Positions 1 through 13,252 of a DNA stretch of 64,000 bases are shown here, in pieces (position 1 is the stretch's first letter; the number at the start of each line of letters is the position of its first letter). The stretch spans positions 45,398,383 through 45,462,382 of the forward strand of contig JACSVZ010000001.1 of the NCBI GenBank assembly GCA_014706295.1, given 5' to 3'. A program made the translations under genes and the position numbers. The notes under the pieces are model-generated. The model was not told the DNA's origin and made no database searches. It saw nothing but the letters and a program-made list of their open reading frames with translations. The DNA is from Lycocorax pyrrhopterus obiensis. Taxonomy: Eukaryota; Chordata; Aves; Passeriformes; Paradisaeidae.

Positions 1-3000
1 CAATTGTGAGACATAAGAAATAATTCCACCCAATAAATACCTCCGTTTACAATTTGCAAGAATTTTCTTTCTTTTTTTGGTTACAACACAAGATTGAACA
101 ATAAGGAACTGACTGCAAGTAGCACATTTTTTATTTGCATGACATAAGATAGAAGCATTATCCCTAGTTTATGCTAATAAAGTATGCAACATTTAAAGTG
201 TCAACTTCAAGGAACTTTCAGTCTGTACAGACAATTTGAACATTTAGTACTTCCTTGAATATGGAACAAATTTTAAAAACTGACTCTTGCATCACAACAA
301 TTATGGTTGTCAAATCCCTTCAAGAGATGATATTGGTTTTTAGACTTCATAAATGATTCATGTGTAGATTCATATTGAAAAAATATAGTGCTTACATAAT
401 TGTTACATGTGGCTGGTATTTACATCTTTGTAGAAGCTTCATTTCTATAAGACCTTGAGTTTCACAGTCCCAATCCTGAAAAGTATACAAACTTGTCCAA
501 AATATGTAGGTTTCACTGAGGTTTTACACCCCTTACAGAGAAGATTCATTTATTTCCAGATAGTAATCCTGAGAGTTTTTCTCTTTCAGGTTTCTCATTA
601 AGTTCACTGAAGTTACATAAACATACCAGATGGACCAAAAACGTGAGAGATTTAAGGCTTTGCCCTGTCATACATAGAAAGAAGGACATATTTACAGAAA
701 GTTTAGCACAGCTGATGGTGTTGGATGGTACTTGTGGCAATAACAATTTAGTTGTTACAATGGTTTATGTAAAAGATGACTAAAACAGTGAAGTCTAGAA
801 CAATCAAATTCTATCACTTTCAACAACAGAAAAATATAAGTAATTTGACCTAGATATTTCAAAGATATATTAAGGATATAGCAAGGATCACCTGTTATGG
901 GTTACAAAAATTAGAAAAAAAAATTGTTGGAAAAGAAAAACAAGAGAAATAAACTATCTCCTCTCTCTCTCTTTTTTTTTTTTTTTAAATCTTTTTATTG
1001 CTAGCAGGAATGAGTTAGTGGAAAATTTGAAGGCAGAAGGCAACTTCAATAAGAGCAACTGTGGAATTTATGAACCTTAAAATGAGGAGAAGGAATATTT
1101 GTAAACATAAAGCATTGATCTTAAAGACACAATCATAACTAAACTCAAGAAATAGCAACAGAAATCACAAGGAAATTAAATGCAAGGTAAAAAATGTTTA
1201 GAAAGCTCTGTCTTACATAAATGCTATTTGAAGAAAAAGCAGAAGACCAAATAATCTAAATGTATCAAAAGTATACAAGTGCAATAAACTACCAACTTGC
1301 CTACATCAAAATACAGAGTGGAGAATTTTAAACAATGAAAAGGGAGATAAACTACTGTGACTAAATAAAGAAATTGTTATGTAAATAAAGTCTAGCTTGT
1401 CTACATAATGTGCTCCATACATGGACACACACAGACATTCACACACACCTCTCTCACATTGTTCCTTCCCTGTGACAACTTTTCTTCTTTTGGGTCCTGA
1501 ATAGTTTCGAATTCAGTAAGTTTCAGAGTATGTTAGCAACGTATCTCATATGTTCAGCTGTCTTTTCCTATTAGTAATTCTGATTGAAGACTATAGTAGT
1601 TTGTCAAATCCTACATTATGCTGAGAAAAATGTTACATCTTCCCAAAGGCACACATCAGTATCCCAATAATATACTCAAAGAATCCACCTCCATATAGTT
1701 CTTAGTTAATGTAAGACTTCTCTACTCTAATTAGTGTCATGTTTGCATAAGGATATACAACCTATGTAAAGATTCGAAGGGTTAAAAAAATGGTTTCTCT
1801 AGTTTAGGAAAAAAACCTGATAGCTTAATCTCATTTAACTTGATATTTCCCAAATGTGTATACTCTGCTACCTTTTTCATCTAACCTTTCTTGTCAGTGG
1901 AGAAACATGGTTATTTTTAGGGTGGACTCCCTAGCACAGTATACATATACTTTTTATCAAGTGAAAATTACTTTTTCCCCCTGCCCAGGAATTCTAGATG
2001 TGATCCTGGGAATTTTCCCATATGTAAATATCTACAGCATCAGATGAATCCCTCTCTAAGTCTGGAAACCAGGAATGTTTATGAGTGTTGAGACTATGTT
2101 TATTAAACAGTCTGCTGACAAAATACAAGCAACACAGCAAAACCAATGAGTTTTCATGCTGATTTGGCAGCATAAGGAGAACGCTAAAATGTATTTTTAG
2201 TGCATCTTCATGATCTGGACATTAAATCTATGTTTTATCTTATTCATCAAGATAGTAGATTTTGAACAGAACATTGTGTCAGATGATTATTTGAATAAAA
2301 ATATTCTCAGCTATATTTCCAACTGTTGGAAACAAAACATATGCTACTTTTATGTGCATAGAGGGAATTGTATTATTAAAATTTCCCATGGTCCTCTAGG
2401 AGTCACTCTGACAGAATAGTTATCCTGGTTTTATTTGGCATGATACAGAATTATAAGTCAGATACCAATTGTTTACTTCAGATGCAGTTGCTGAAAGATC
2501 TAAAAACAATGACGTATAAAAAAATCCCCTAAAGCATCCATTTAAAGATGACAAAAATCCAAAGAGAATATCTGCAAATCTCTGTTACATATTATGTATT
2601 CCTGCAAGGTATACATTGTTTGCTAAAAGACCAGATTCATCCCCTTCATTCATACAAGCAGAAGGAAAACAGCAGAATAGAAAAAACCAGCTACCTTCAC
2701 ATATGAAAGTTTTCAAATGTCAATGCAAATGTGAGGAACTTATCTTCTATGAATCAGAAAATGCAAAAAGAAGCAACCTGTGACTTCCGTACCACTTGAA
2801 AAAAATTAAAAATGGCCTACCCATATTCGATCCATCTATCCCTAAACTTCCTTCATCCTGTACATCTCTCATCTGAGATGCAAAAAGTGTTCTGTCATCA
2901 GTGATAATCTGCACATCTATACTAATTTTTTATGTACTATATATGGTGAATATATGAGGACATGGGTTGTCTTGGAGCTTAATGTAGAGCAATAGAACTT

Positions 3001-3867
3001 TTAGAATGAAATATCCAGAGGCATTTATGAAAAATCAGAAAATGCTATTCATTAAGAGATGACTTTTGGGGCAAAAATTCAGTTAACTCATTGCTTTATT
3101 TGACAAAGATTGACTAAAACTAAGAAAGATTTTAATTTCCTTTTTGAAAGCTTGTACATTATAGCTATAAATAAGAATCTGTGCAATGTTATCTAACAAA
3201 AATAATTGAAGATTTACTCCAGCATGAGTTAGCTACATTTTATAAATTATTTTTGTCAAATTACCTATTGCTGTCTTCATCATTCTGTTGATTACAGTTA
3301 TGCAAAACTTTTAAAAGTCTTGAAAGACTTTTTATTAATTCTGAAACTGATGAAATCCATCACAACTGAATAAATACCTATACGTGTAAACAAAATATGA
3401 TTAATTTTGTTTTACATCTTCGGTACAAAATTAGTTTGCTCTGTACTTAAAATAGTATTCTAAGTTCACTGTGTACTTTAAAAAGCAGAAAGAAACTCAC
3501 AAAATATAAATTAAAAAAATAGAAAATATAACAATAGAAGGAAGTCTAAACGATTACAGGTTACCTACATATGGAAATGACAGAATGGATTGCAACACAG
3601 TTCTGCCCTTGTTCTACTTTTGAACTAGATGGAAGGGGTGACTTCCTCGTAAAATCTTTTGGCAAGTCACACACCATTCCTCTATAAATTAAAATTAAAA
3701 GTGGAAGTGGGAGCCATTCTTAGTTGCCAGAAATAAAATACAAAGTAGTATTATTAACTAAGATATAAAGGAAGTAAATAACACATGGAGAACTGGTAGA
3801 GCTTTGGTTCCTACGCATGAATATACTAGGAAACATAGAGATAATTTTAAAACAGGCTGCTTTCAGA
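1..3867. other. AT-rich non-coding DNA, no gene seen
   Basis: No coding exon, RNA gene or recognisable transposable element is visible. Frames are at most about 70 codons and show no protein family. It holds a CT run followed by a T tract at 957-986 and a CA-rich patch at about 1424-1449. Older diverged repeats may be present that I cannot recognise by eye. Confidence 0.6.
957..986. repeat. (CT)n microsatellite followed by poly-T
   Basis: A run of CT dinucleotides passes directly into about 15 consecutive T. It is a simple repeat likely to vary in length between individuals. No adjoining element that would make it a retroposon tail was recognised. Confidence 0.85.
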
Positions 3868-3955
3868 AAATTATAGAAAACTTTAGTTTCGAAGGGACCT
3901 TGGAGGACTTTCTGTCCCAGCCTTCTGTTTGAAGCAAGACCTTAGGTTATCTTTT
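3868..3955 (-). mobile_element. CR1 LINE 3'-end fragment
   Basis: Read on the minus strand this resembles the terminal part of CR1. On the plus strand the remnant GAAGGGACCTTGGAGGA is the complement of the CR1 tail segment that normally follows the ATTCTATG-type octamers. The following CCCAGCCTTCTG corresponds to the complement of the CR1 block usually reading CCAACCCCCTG. The copy is strongly diverged, and homology fades into unclassified DNA after about 3955. It could be longer than stated. The family assignment is by pattern recognition only. Confidence 0.55.
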
Positions 3956-6900
3956 CCATGGCATGGTTCTGTTACCTAAGCAACAGAAATTTTTTGAAAT
4001 TCATTCAACTCTTGATTTTTCTTTAGTTTACCTGAAGTAGTATCAATTATTTGAGACAACTCTTTTGTTACTTTTTTTAACACATTGTAATGTCCTATGC
4101 ACCTTCTGGGAGAATTTAAGAATAATTTTAGACTTAAGCAGAATAATTTGACATAAAATTTTTAGGACATAAAAAGTGAAAAGGAATTAGAGAGCATAAT
4201 GATGTCCTCTAATTGATCAGTACCTATGCACATGGAATCTACTTGCAATTTTTGTCTTGTTTTGGTCAAGTTGAAGAGGAATCATGTACATGTAAATCAA
4301 TTTAATTAAAGTTTGCTATTTTCCTGTCTGTTTTATTAACGATATAATGTCCAATTGATATCATCAGTTAATTCATTCAATTTCTGCCATAATATGATCA
4401 TTTTCATTAACCTATTTGAACAAGGGGATGTTGGATACACAAAAATAGTTAGAAGTTCAATACAAATGTTTTCCCTGTGCTGATAGTTAACCAATAGCTG
4501 CATTTCCAATTTTTTTCTCAACCAGATTATACCAAGGAAATTAAAAAAATGCTTGCCATAAGTGACCACTGATCGTATATGATCTGTATTTTTAGGTTTC
4601 TTTGCTACAAATTTCTTATAAATTTGTTTTAGCAGTTGTATGAGAGTTTTACTTCCATTTTTATTGTGATCTAGGATTAAAAAATTCATCTGCTTTAAAA
4701 TTTGCAGCTGGTCCAAAGAAGGTAACATGTGTTTCCTCTAATCAAACCAAATACAATTATCAAATTACCTACAAGAGGTTCTTAAATATGGTTCTCAAAT
4801 TTTTTTTTTTAATCTTCCTGAATGTTTGCTTTTACTGCCTCATTTCCAACTTACAACTTGCTACAATATCTACAGAATGGCATGTGCTAATAGTGTTACA
4901 TTTCTGTGTGCCAGGTAAAATAGACTGATTAATTCAATGTTGTCATCTCCAACATACTTCAAAATGTTAATGTCATGTGCAATGTAATTGTCTAAATGAA
5001 CTACTTTTTAATGTAGAACTAATGAGAAAGGAAGAATTTTCTAAATAATTTATATGTTCTCGGTGGACTGTGCCACTCCATATGGAGAACATTCAGGCTA
5101 ATAGCTGTGTTAAAGAAGCTGTCCAGCTGAAAGGGACAGTAGCAACTGAGCATGCTGCTTCCTCCTTTTGAGTGCCTGAATTTGCTAAATATTCCAGATG
5201 GTTGGAGGGTAAACAAAAGAACTGTTAACATCTTGATTCATTATGTTGACATGATGGTAGTTACTGTATTCAATTGTGGGTATTAATAAAGCTTTCTAAA
5301 TATTTCACAGTCAAGGACTTTGTGTATATCTGTTCAATGAATACTAATATCTGGAGCCTTTAGACTGCGATATGTTCTTCACAATATGTTCTGCTTTAAT
5401 TCCAGGTATAATTTATATAGATAAGGAGGGTTTGTCATGTTTTCAAATTAAATATTACTATCTATTTAGAAGTGTAAATAATATAATGTAAATGATACGT
5501 ATAACTATTACTTCAACTCTGTAGATAACTAAACTTTATCAGTATACTTTCCTTCTAGAGAACACAACTCAGAAAGGCTTGCATTTTTGTAACTGCAGTG
5601 AAATATTTCAGACAAATAAACAAGCTGAACCAAACTAGAAAACAATATCCCTGAGCCAGAGGAAAATATTGTGAGGTTTGACTTTCTGCAACAGAGTATG
5701 AGGGAATATGCTGCAATGAAAGACGTCTATTAATCTTTTTCAGATGACATTAGTCTGTTTAGCTTGCTGTATACTTCTATACTTAGTTAATCCACTTGCA
5801 ACTCTTTCAGAATCATAATGGAAAATTTTTTCAAAGCATGAGTGTACATATATTTCTAAAATTGTCTTTCATGCACCGTGCTTTGTGTACTGTCATTAAC
5901 TCTGAAATAAAAAATAGTCTTTCATTGAGATATGAATTTACAGCAGATATCTTTTCACACAATTCCTTTGTTTTCAATCCACAACAATGCAAAAAGATTA
6001 CCTTAAACTGTAGAGAGACAATGACAAAAAAAGACAAATAATTTGAGCACCTTAGTTTTAGAAGGGTGGAAGGTGAAGAGGAATAAATTACGTGGGCGTA
6101 AAAGAAGAAACACTGATCCATAACCCCAGGACCATGTGCTTTCTTTACTTATGCCATTCCTCTGGTGAACAAGAGTGGCAGCTATCAGCTTGACTTTACA
6201 TGGTTTCAGCATAAGCAAATTTCTTAGATGATCTCTAGCTATTATGCTGTTACGAAAATGTCTATAGTATTAGAGTCACTGTAGGTATGGACTGTAGGTA
6301 TTAACATTTAGAACTGAATTGATGTCCACAGATGGGAATGTACTTAACATATAAGTCAGGGTGCATACCTGAGTTATATGATTAAGCTACCAGTCAAAGA
6401 AAATCTGTTGTCTAATAACATCTGGAAAAGTAATAAAAACCTGTTCTTCATGCAATTGCATAAGACCAAATGCCGGTCTTTGGAAAGGCTAAATAATATA
6501 TTGCATATATAGAAGTGCCTATGTATATGCAAGCATAAAATAAAAAGTTCAATAAAAGGCAATATACAGTGGTGTGCTGACTTCCACTAGCAATTATTAT
6601 TATAAATCAATGTATATGCATTGTAACAACAATTCATCTTTTATGTTGTCTTCATCACCATGATATCTGGAGGTCTGTGACTATTCAAGCAGCTTACAAA
6701 CATATTCAACTTGGACATTAAATAACACTCCTCAGTCAGAGACAGAAATACTCAAGGATGGATTGATTCATTTCTAGTGCTCATAAAAGTAGAGGAGAGC
6801 CAAAAATGTTACTGTAAAATCCTTCCTGTGTGTTTCCATGCACCATATGATGACTAATATATCATCACTAACTAACAACACAAACAAAATTCTTACAGAA

Positions 6901-9199
6901 TACAGGAGAACAAATATCCAGTTACATTTCTTTTACAAGCCAGCATTATCTACCTGGATGCGTGTCCAGAGTCTTCTCTATGCTTTCTTGGGCATCTGGC
7001 AGGAGAATACCATCATGGAATTCAAGCAGGACAGAGAGATTGTTGTTGTTTCTCTGCAACAGGGGTGGAGGGACAGCAGGTAGTGGATTATATGACTCTC
7101 TATTTTAAGTGTGGGGAATATAATCAACAGGTGAATTTCTTATATTTTTTTTTAATTGTCAAATTTTTGGCCCAACAACTTTAGTTTTTCTAAGAATGAC
7201 CCTGCCTGATCCATGTGGGGTGGCCCCTATATGTAGGATTTTACATGCGGTCATCTTTTCTTGAAAAGTTGGTCAGTCCTGTCATTAATGTTGACTGCAC
7301 TTCCATTTTCCTAGATTTTTGGAAATAGACTTGAAGGGGTGGTTCTCAGACCTATTATTTTTTACTTATTTTTGTCTTTAAAAGGTTCTATTTAAGTAAG
7401 TGCTACTTTGAGAATATTTTACCAGTTGAGGCATTTCTTTTTAACGCCAGACTGACACAGCCTCCCTAACACATTCTATGGTTGCTGAGCTAAACCATCT
7501 TGATGATACTGATGCTTTGACCTTGGCAGCCAATCAAGTCCAGAATGCATTAACAGTTCAGTTCATTAGAGTCTGTGTAAAAAAAACCAATATCCTTGCA
7601 AAAAATAATGCTTTTTATTGTTTCCAAATTTAGAGGACTTACCCATTTGGAAATTTAGCTGTTCCATCTGTTCAGACATGTCAATATAAGAAAAAACATA
7701 ACAGAAGATATATCACTATATTGGGTTGAGATGTATAAATAAATAGTGTGAGATATTTTCTTTCTGAATTCTAAGTTCTGTTACTTGATAGCTAGTTTTC
7801 AAACTTTGAGTACTTTTCAAATGAAAAACAAACTTAAAAAATGTTTCTCTTCAGTGTAAGGTGATATTGCAGAAACAATTAAAATAACAAAGTAACAGTT
7901 GAATTCCCCAAATGAAAACCAAAAAAGCAACCATTAAAAAGATATATCAAGTTTGTATATTTTTCATGAGATTAATATTATTCTGATTTTTTCAAGTTCC
8001 TCCTTCAATTTAAGCAATCACAATTCACAGGGTTCTGGCCTGGATTCTGAACTGAACAAAGCAATTCAGCCCTTGTACTAAACTTCTACATTCAAAAACC
8101 ACTGCAAAGATTAAATAAGTTGTTTGTCAAATTTGTTTGATTTTCAGATACGTTAAAAATACCAAGTGCAAAACTTGTTTTCCTCTTTTCTCACAGCAAT
8201 ATATATACATACCCATATATACATGTATACATACATAGCAATGTGTCTTTGGTAAGGACTAGTCTCCCTTATCAAATTTACATTTTTTTCACTGTATGTC
8301 AAAAAAAAGAACAACTTCTATTTACTCTTCTGAAGCACATGGTACATTTTGTTTCAACAACAGTGGTATGGCATCTTTCTTAACTGAATTTAATTGAAAA
8401 AATATGCATGTACCAGGCTGAGTTTACAGCGGGTACACTGTCTTGTCCAAGGATTGGTGTAAGTGCAGGAAAGGGAGGTGCAGTGCACCAGACTGAAGGA
8501 TGAATTTCAGAATGTCCTTGGCTGGTTGACAGAACAAAGGCAGGGAGTACATACACCTGTGTTAGTACTTCACTAGGTGAAGCTGTAGATATTGGCATTC
8601 ATTCACCTCTTTATCATGTTTCTTTGCGTAAGATTCTTGTCCATAAGATTGTTGTGAAATCTTTTTTTGGGATGATCTCTAAGTAGTTTAAAAGTTGTGT
8701 TGTTTGTGCGTGTTTGGTTGGTTTTCTTTGTTTTAAGTTGTGTGTGTCCTTAATTCTGTCTGACTTCCAACAACAGAAGAATGATCATTTTAACGTTAGT
8801 CAGTTACAAAATAAGACTATTAATGAATAATGAATATTTTCGTCTTATATTGCTTAATGGTTTTTTTTTATGCTTGATTCCCTATTGTAATAACATGTTT
8901 TTTCACTGTTTTGAAATTGCAAACAAAACAAAATTGAATGAAGTTTTAGTATTTTTACTTCATTGACATTTAAATTACCTTTACTGTCCTTAAATCCTGT
9001 CAAACAGAAAGTTTTTTGCTTGACAAGACAAGGTGCATAGTCTTTCCTCTAATGGAGAATGGACTCTTGCTAGCCTATACATATCATAAAATAATCCAGA
9101 AGTGATTTTCTTGTGTCAAGAGGACAAATTTCCATGTGGAAGCAGGGGTAAAGATTCATGATTTTACGTGTCATTAAATATGCATTGAGAGAGATACAA
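3956..9199. other. AT-rich non-coding DNA with one isolated minus-strand frame
   Basis: No recognised gene or interspersed repeat. The longest frame is on the minus strand at 4336-4728 (130 codons, ATG start preceded by an in-frame TAG three codons upstream of the ATG). Its translation matches nothing I know. A T/G-rich low-complexity patch lies at about 8697-8750 and an AT/AC-rich one at about 8201-8240. Confidence 0.55.
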
Positions 9200-9233
9200 T
9201 GTGTGTGTGTGTGTGTGTGTGTATGTGTGTGTG
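9200..9233. repeat. (TG)n microsatellite
   Basis: About 17 TG dinucleotide units with one interruption (TA in place of TG near 9222). It is the longest TG array in the window and likely length-polymorphic. Confidence 0.95.
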
Positions 9234-10912
9234 CAAGCAGACAGTACCAGGTTGCGATGGAAACAGCAGATCATAATTAGACAGCATTATTTTTCCTAAA
9301 AATGCATGTACTTTTGAAGCAGTTTCCTCAAAACTCCTTTTTTTCAGCTCATGGACAAGACAATGACAACTCCTTTCTGAATCAGAAAAGGGAAAGCTGC
9401 TGTGTATCTAAGTGCATGAACAGCACCAGTCCAAATTACAGACAAGAAAGGATACAAACTCTTTGTTAAAGTTCTTTGTTACAGATTGTAAAATAAAGGA
9501 AAAAATTATTAATAGAAGCATCTTAAATTCATCTGATCTTTTCCATGTTTCTTTTTTGTTAAAGGAATCTTGTCAATACGCAGGGGACATGAAAAGAAGC
9601 TCAGCTATTTCCTGAGAAAGGTAATAAAGAACAAAAGTCATGCTTCCAGAATTCATTCGCATGCATCAATGCTTTTGGATGCTAAACAGAACACAAAAGG
9701 TACAGACTGAATTAATGCATTCTGCTGATTAATATCCCATCCTATCAAATAAGCAAAAATTTTCCCCTCAGAACAGCAGCCTTTACTAACTCTTTATGAT
9801 GGTAAAATTGGGATGATTTTAGGACTATCTTTAAAAGTAGTACAGATTTTGGTATGGGGAATACCGTCCCCTACCACATAGGGTTGCTGCATCTCATTAG
9901 TAAAATTCATACCTGAAAAACACTTAGGAGATCAGTTGTTTAATCATGAGACATACATTGAGGCTAAACCTAACAGAAATAAAATTGTGAAGGTAAGGAA
10001 TTCCCTTATGTTAATGAAGATGACATTCTGACAGTAACACCAAGAAATAATGACTCTTGTCTGAAAAATAACCACAAGAGAAAACTCTAAATCTCAGCAA
10101 AACTTTTAAAATGGTATTATAAAACTATACCTAACAGAAGTCAATAGCAAAACATCCACTAAAAAATATTTCTTTGCAATCAAACATCATTAAATTTTGG
10201 ACAACTGTACAAATATTTTTGATGCCCTGGAGGTTGTTTATCTGCTTTTCATTGCCAATGATATCAAATAAGAAATATGTACAAAGAAAAACTGGTTTAC
10301 TCATAAAATTTAAATCAAAGAAAACCATATCAGCTCTACCTGACAGTCAAGAGCAAATATCAGGAAGCAAAATGAAAACTGGGGAAAGAGATACATAGGA
10401 AAATGGCACCACTATGTTGTTTTCCTTCTTAATCTGCTGAGGTTTTCCCATGTACGTCTTCAGAGAAATCAGGAGCAACAAGAGGTAAAACTTCTGGGTT
10501 ATTCAAGAGAATAAATCTTTTCACCAGATAAAAATTGTAACATGTTGCGTAGATTATTATGGACAGTAACCATGGAGTAGTTTTATAAGGTCTGAAAGTC
10601 CTTTGCATTTATAAACTGTCAGTGTAGCAGACATATTCTTGAGATGCAGATCTTTTTAAGTCTGTCTTTTTTACTTTGGTTTTTTACAAGGACTACCTGC
10701 TAAAATAATTCAAGGCAAATACACTCATAGAAATTATTCACTGCACATTTGTTTTAACAAACTGTTAACACAATATCAAAATTAAATAGGTCAATAAGCC
10801 AAATCATTCTCTTCCTCTCTCAGAATTAGAGGAATATTATTGTAATCATTGTCATTTGATTCATATGCACATTTGCATAAAAAATGACATTATTCAGGTA
10901 TACAGGTATATA

Positions 10913-10935
10913 TCTTTACTATATATTAGTAAAGA
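10913..10935. repeat. Perfect 9-bp inverted repeat, 5-nt loop
   Basis: TCTTTACTA is followed by TATAT and then TAGTAAAGA, an exact reverse complement. A stem this short in AT-rich DNA is near what chance would give in 64 kb, so no function is claimed. Confidence 0.8.
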
Positions 10936-13192
10936 CCTCTTGTCTCAGAAAAATCAAGTCACTCACAGTCAATATTTTTTAGTTTTTTATCAAAAATCCA
11001 AGCGTTTAAGTACTAGCATTTTTTTCAGTAAACTTAAACTTAATACAGACAAGTTACACTAATCCTTTTATTCAACAACCAAATAGAAAAAAATATCTGT
11101 GTGAGTATTACAAATTTTTCTTTGTTGTGGAGAGTAGCTAGTGTTTATTTCTTTAAAGGCACACTAAGGGAACACAATGAAAGATATGGTTTTTTGGTTA
11201 CATTGTTAGTGAAGCCTGATTAGTGAAGCAAAATACCTCAATAACAAAATGTTAGATATGGGTTATTAATGTTTTTTCTTTCTCAGTATCAAATGGCATG
11301 GCTACCTGCAAAAGCCTGGGACTCATTCCATATATTGCTTTACTTACCATGAGGTGTAATTCCAAAGGTTTTTATTTTCTATCACTGGACTTTTGCAGAA
11401 AAATATAGTGAAAATAAAATAGTCTGGGAAATGTGAAAACAACAGGCAAAACTTTTCTGTCTCTCAATGCTTTTTAGTTACATACAAAAAATATTCTGAA
11501 AGAGGAAAGGGAGAGAAAAAATAATATATGACAATGATGTTATGTTTTCTGTACAAGGATAAGTTATACTTTTATTATCAACCACAGTGATGGAGAGATT
11601 TGTTGTCAGAATATTGAGTTACATTAGAAAATGTCAGACTTCGGAAGCAAAGTGCCTTTATTGTGCTTCCCACATGCAGAAAGGAATTACCTGTAATAGC
11701 AGCTGCATCTTCTTTCAAAATTTTCCTGTTCTCTGCAAGCCTGCAAAAGAGAAAGCAACATTTCTTCTTTTGCAAGCAACACAAATCCACTTCATCCCTC
11801 TTCTTCACAGTAGAATATCTCCACATCAGATTTTCTACTCTCTTGTGCGCTGTGAATTTTGAAGTACATAACCTCCAGATATTTGAAGGAAGTAGGAATC
11901 CTTGGATTTTTTTTTTCTGTTCTCCTTCATGTCTACTACAATCCTTAATACTTATATAGCAGTTGTGTCCCAAGGTTAAAGTCAGAATCAGTGATTCTTT
12001 ATGTTAAGGCTACTGCAGAGCTATGAAAGCTACGCTTGTGGCTAAAAAGAAACGACTGGACAGCTTAACTAAAACTACACCAGTACAGGAATATTTTAAA
12101 AATTTAAAAGGCTTCTTTTCCTGTAAATGTCGTAATAGAGTTTATACGGGAGAGTTATATTTTTAATAATATTGTTTATAGAAACCTGAGATAGATTGTC
12201 ATTTACTAACAAGCAAAATATTTGAGTACCCATTCCCTGGATTTTTTGGAGTTTATATAAACGTTTGCATATGTAGATACAAAGATAGACAGACAGAGTG
12301 CATATTTCAATTTTCACTGGTAAAATGAAAATAATTTGCATCATTAAAAAATTGAAGTACCAAGATTTATCCTTGTTTGCCATTTTGGATTATTTTTTTC
12401 AGAGGCAGACAAGCCTCTTTTCTATTACTGTTAGAAATTCTTTAAATAAATGATGAATATCTGAACAACTTTTGTGCAGACAGTAAAAATCCTTTTTCAC
12501 TGTTCACACACTGCAATCAGTAATTCTTTTCAATGAACTGGACTATTTTGCCAATCAGTTTCATATATTGATGTTTGGTCTCCTGGATGCTCATCTTATT
12601 GCAAAATTAAATACAGGCGTGTTATGTTAAGTTTATTGGTTGGTTTTTTTGCTCTTTGGCTTTGGGTTGGTTTGTTTGTCTGTTTATAAAAGTGATTCTG
12701 TGTAATACATCGTAACACTTTTCATGCTGATACACTGTCCTACATGACTACACTTTCGTTAAAACAATCCCTTTGGTATAAAATGAGAACACAGTATTTC
12801 TTACAGTATCACTCAGAAATCATAGTAGCTATAGAAACAACTGATTTTCCATCTAACTCAAGTGTGTCAAACACAATGGTGGTTGTGCTAAAACACAAAA
12901 AATTGTAAGTGGAAACATATTTTTCTCTTAATTCTGTTCATATTTGTGATCACTCTAGAGCTCTCAAAAGTTAATTACTCTAAAACTTATATTGCAAAGA
13001 TTTAAGAAATAAACTGTCTGCAATGCAGAAATTGTCAAAAGAATAAAAATTAGAAGCATAACTGATACAACAAAGTATTTGATACAACAAAGAATGTAAA
13101 AAAGGTGTTCTAAGATACATATTTATATATAAGACTTATAGTAGGTATATTGTCTGCAAATGTCATTAATCAGTGGGCTTGTTTGTGGGAAA

Positions 13193-13210
13193 GTTTATTT
13201 TTAAATAAAC
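13193..13210. repeat. Short AT palindrome
   Basis: GTTTATTT and AAATAAAC are exact reverse complements separated by TT, giving an 18-bp near-palindrome. It is probably incidental to base composition. Confidence 0.75.
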
Positions 13211-13238
13211 AGGTTTGCTATTACAGACTCACAGGTTG

Positions 13239-13252
13239 TTTTTTTTTTTTTT
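13239..13252. repeat. Poly-T tract (14 T)
   Basis: Uninterrupted mononucleotide run with no recognised retroposon body next to it. Confidence 0.9.
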
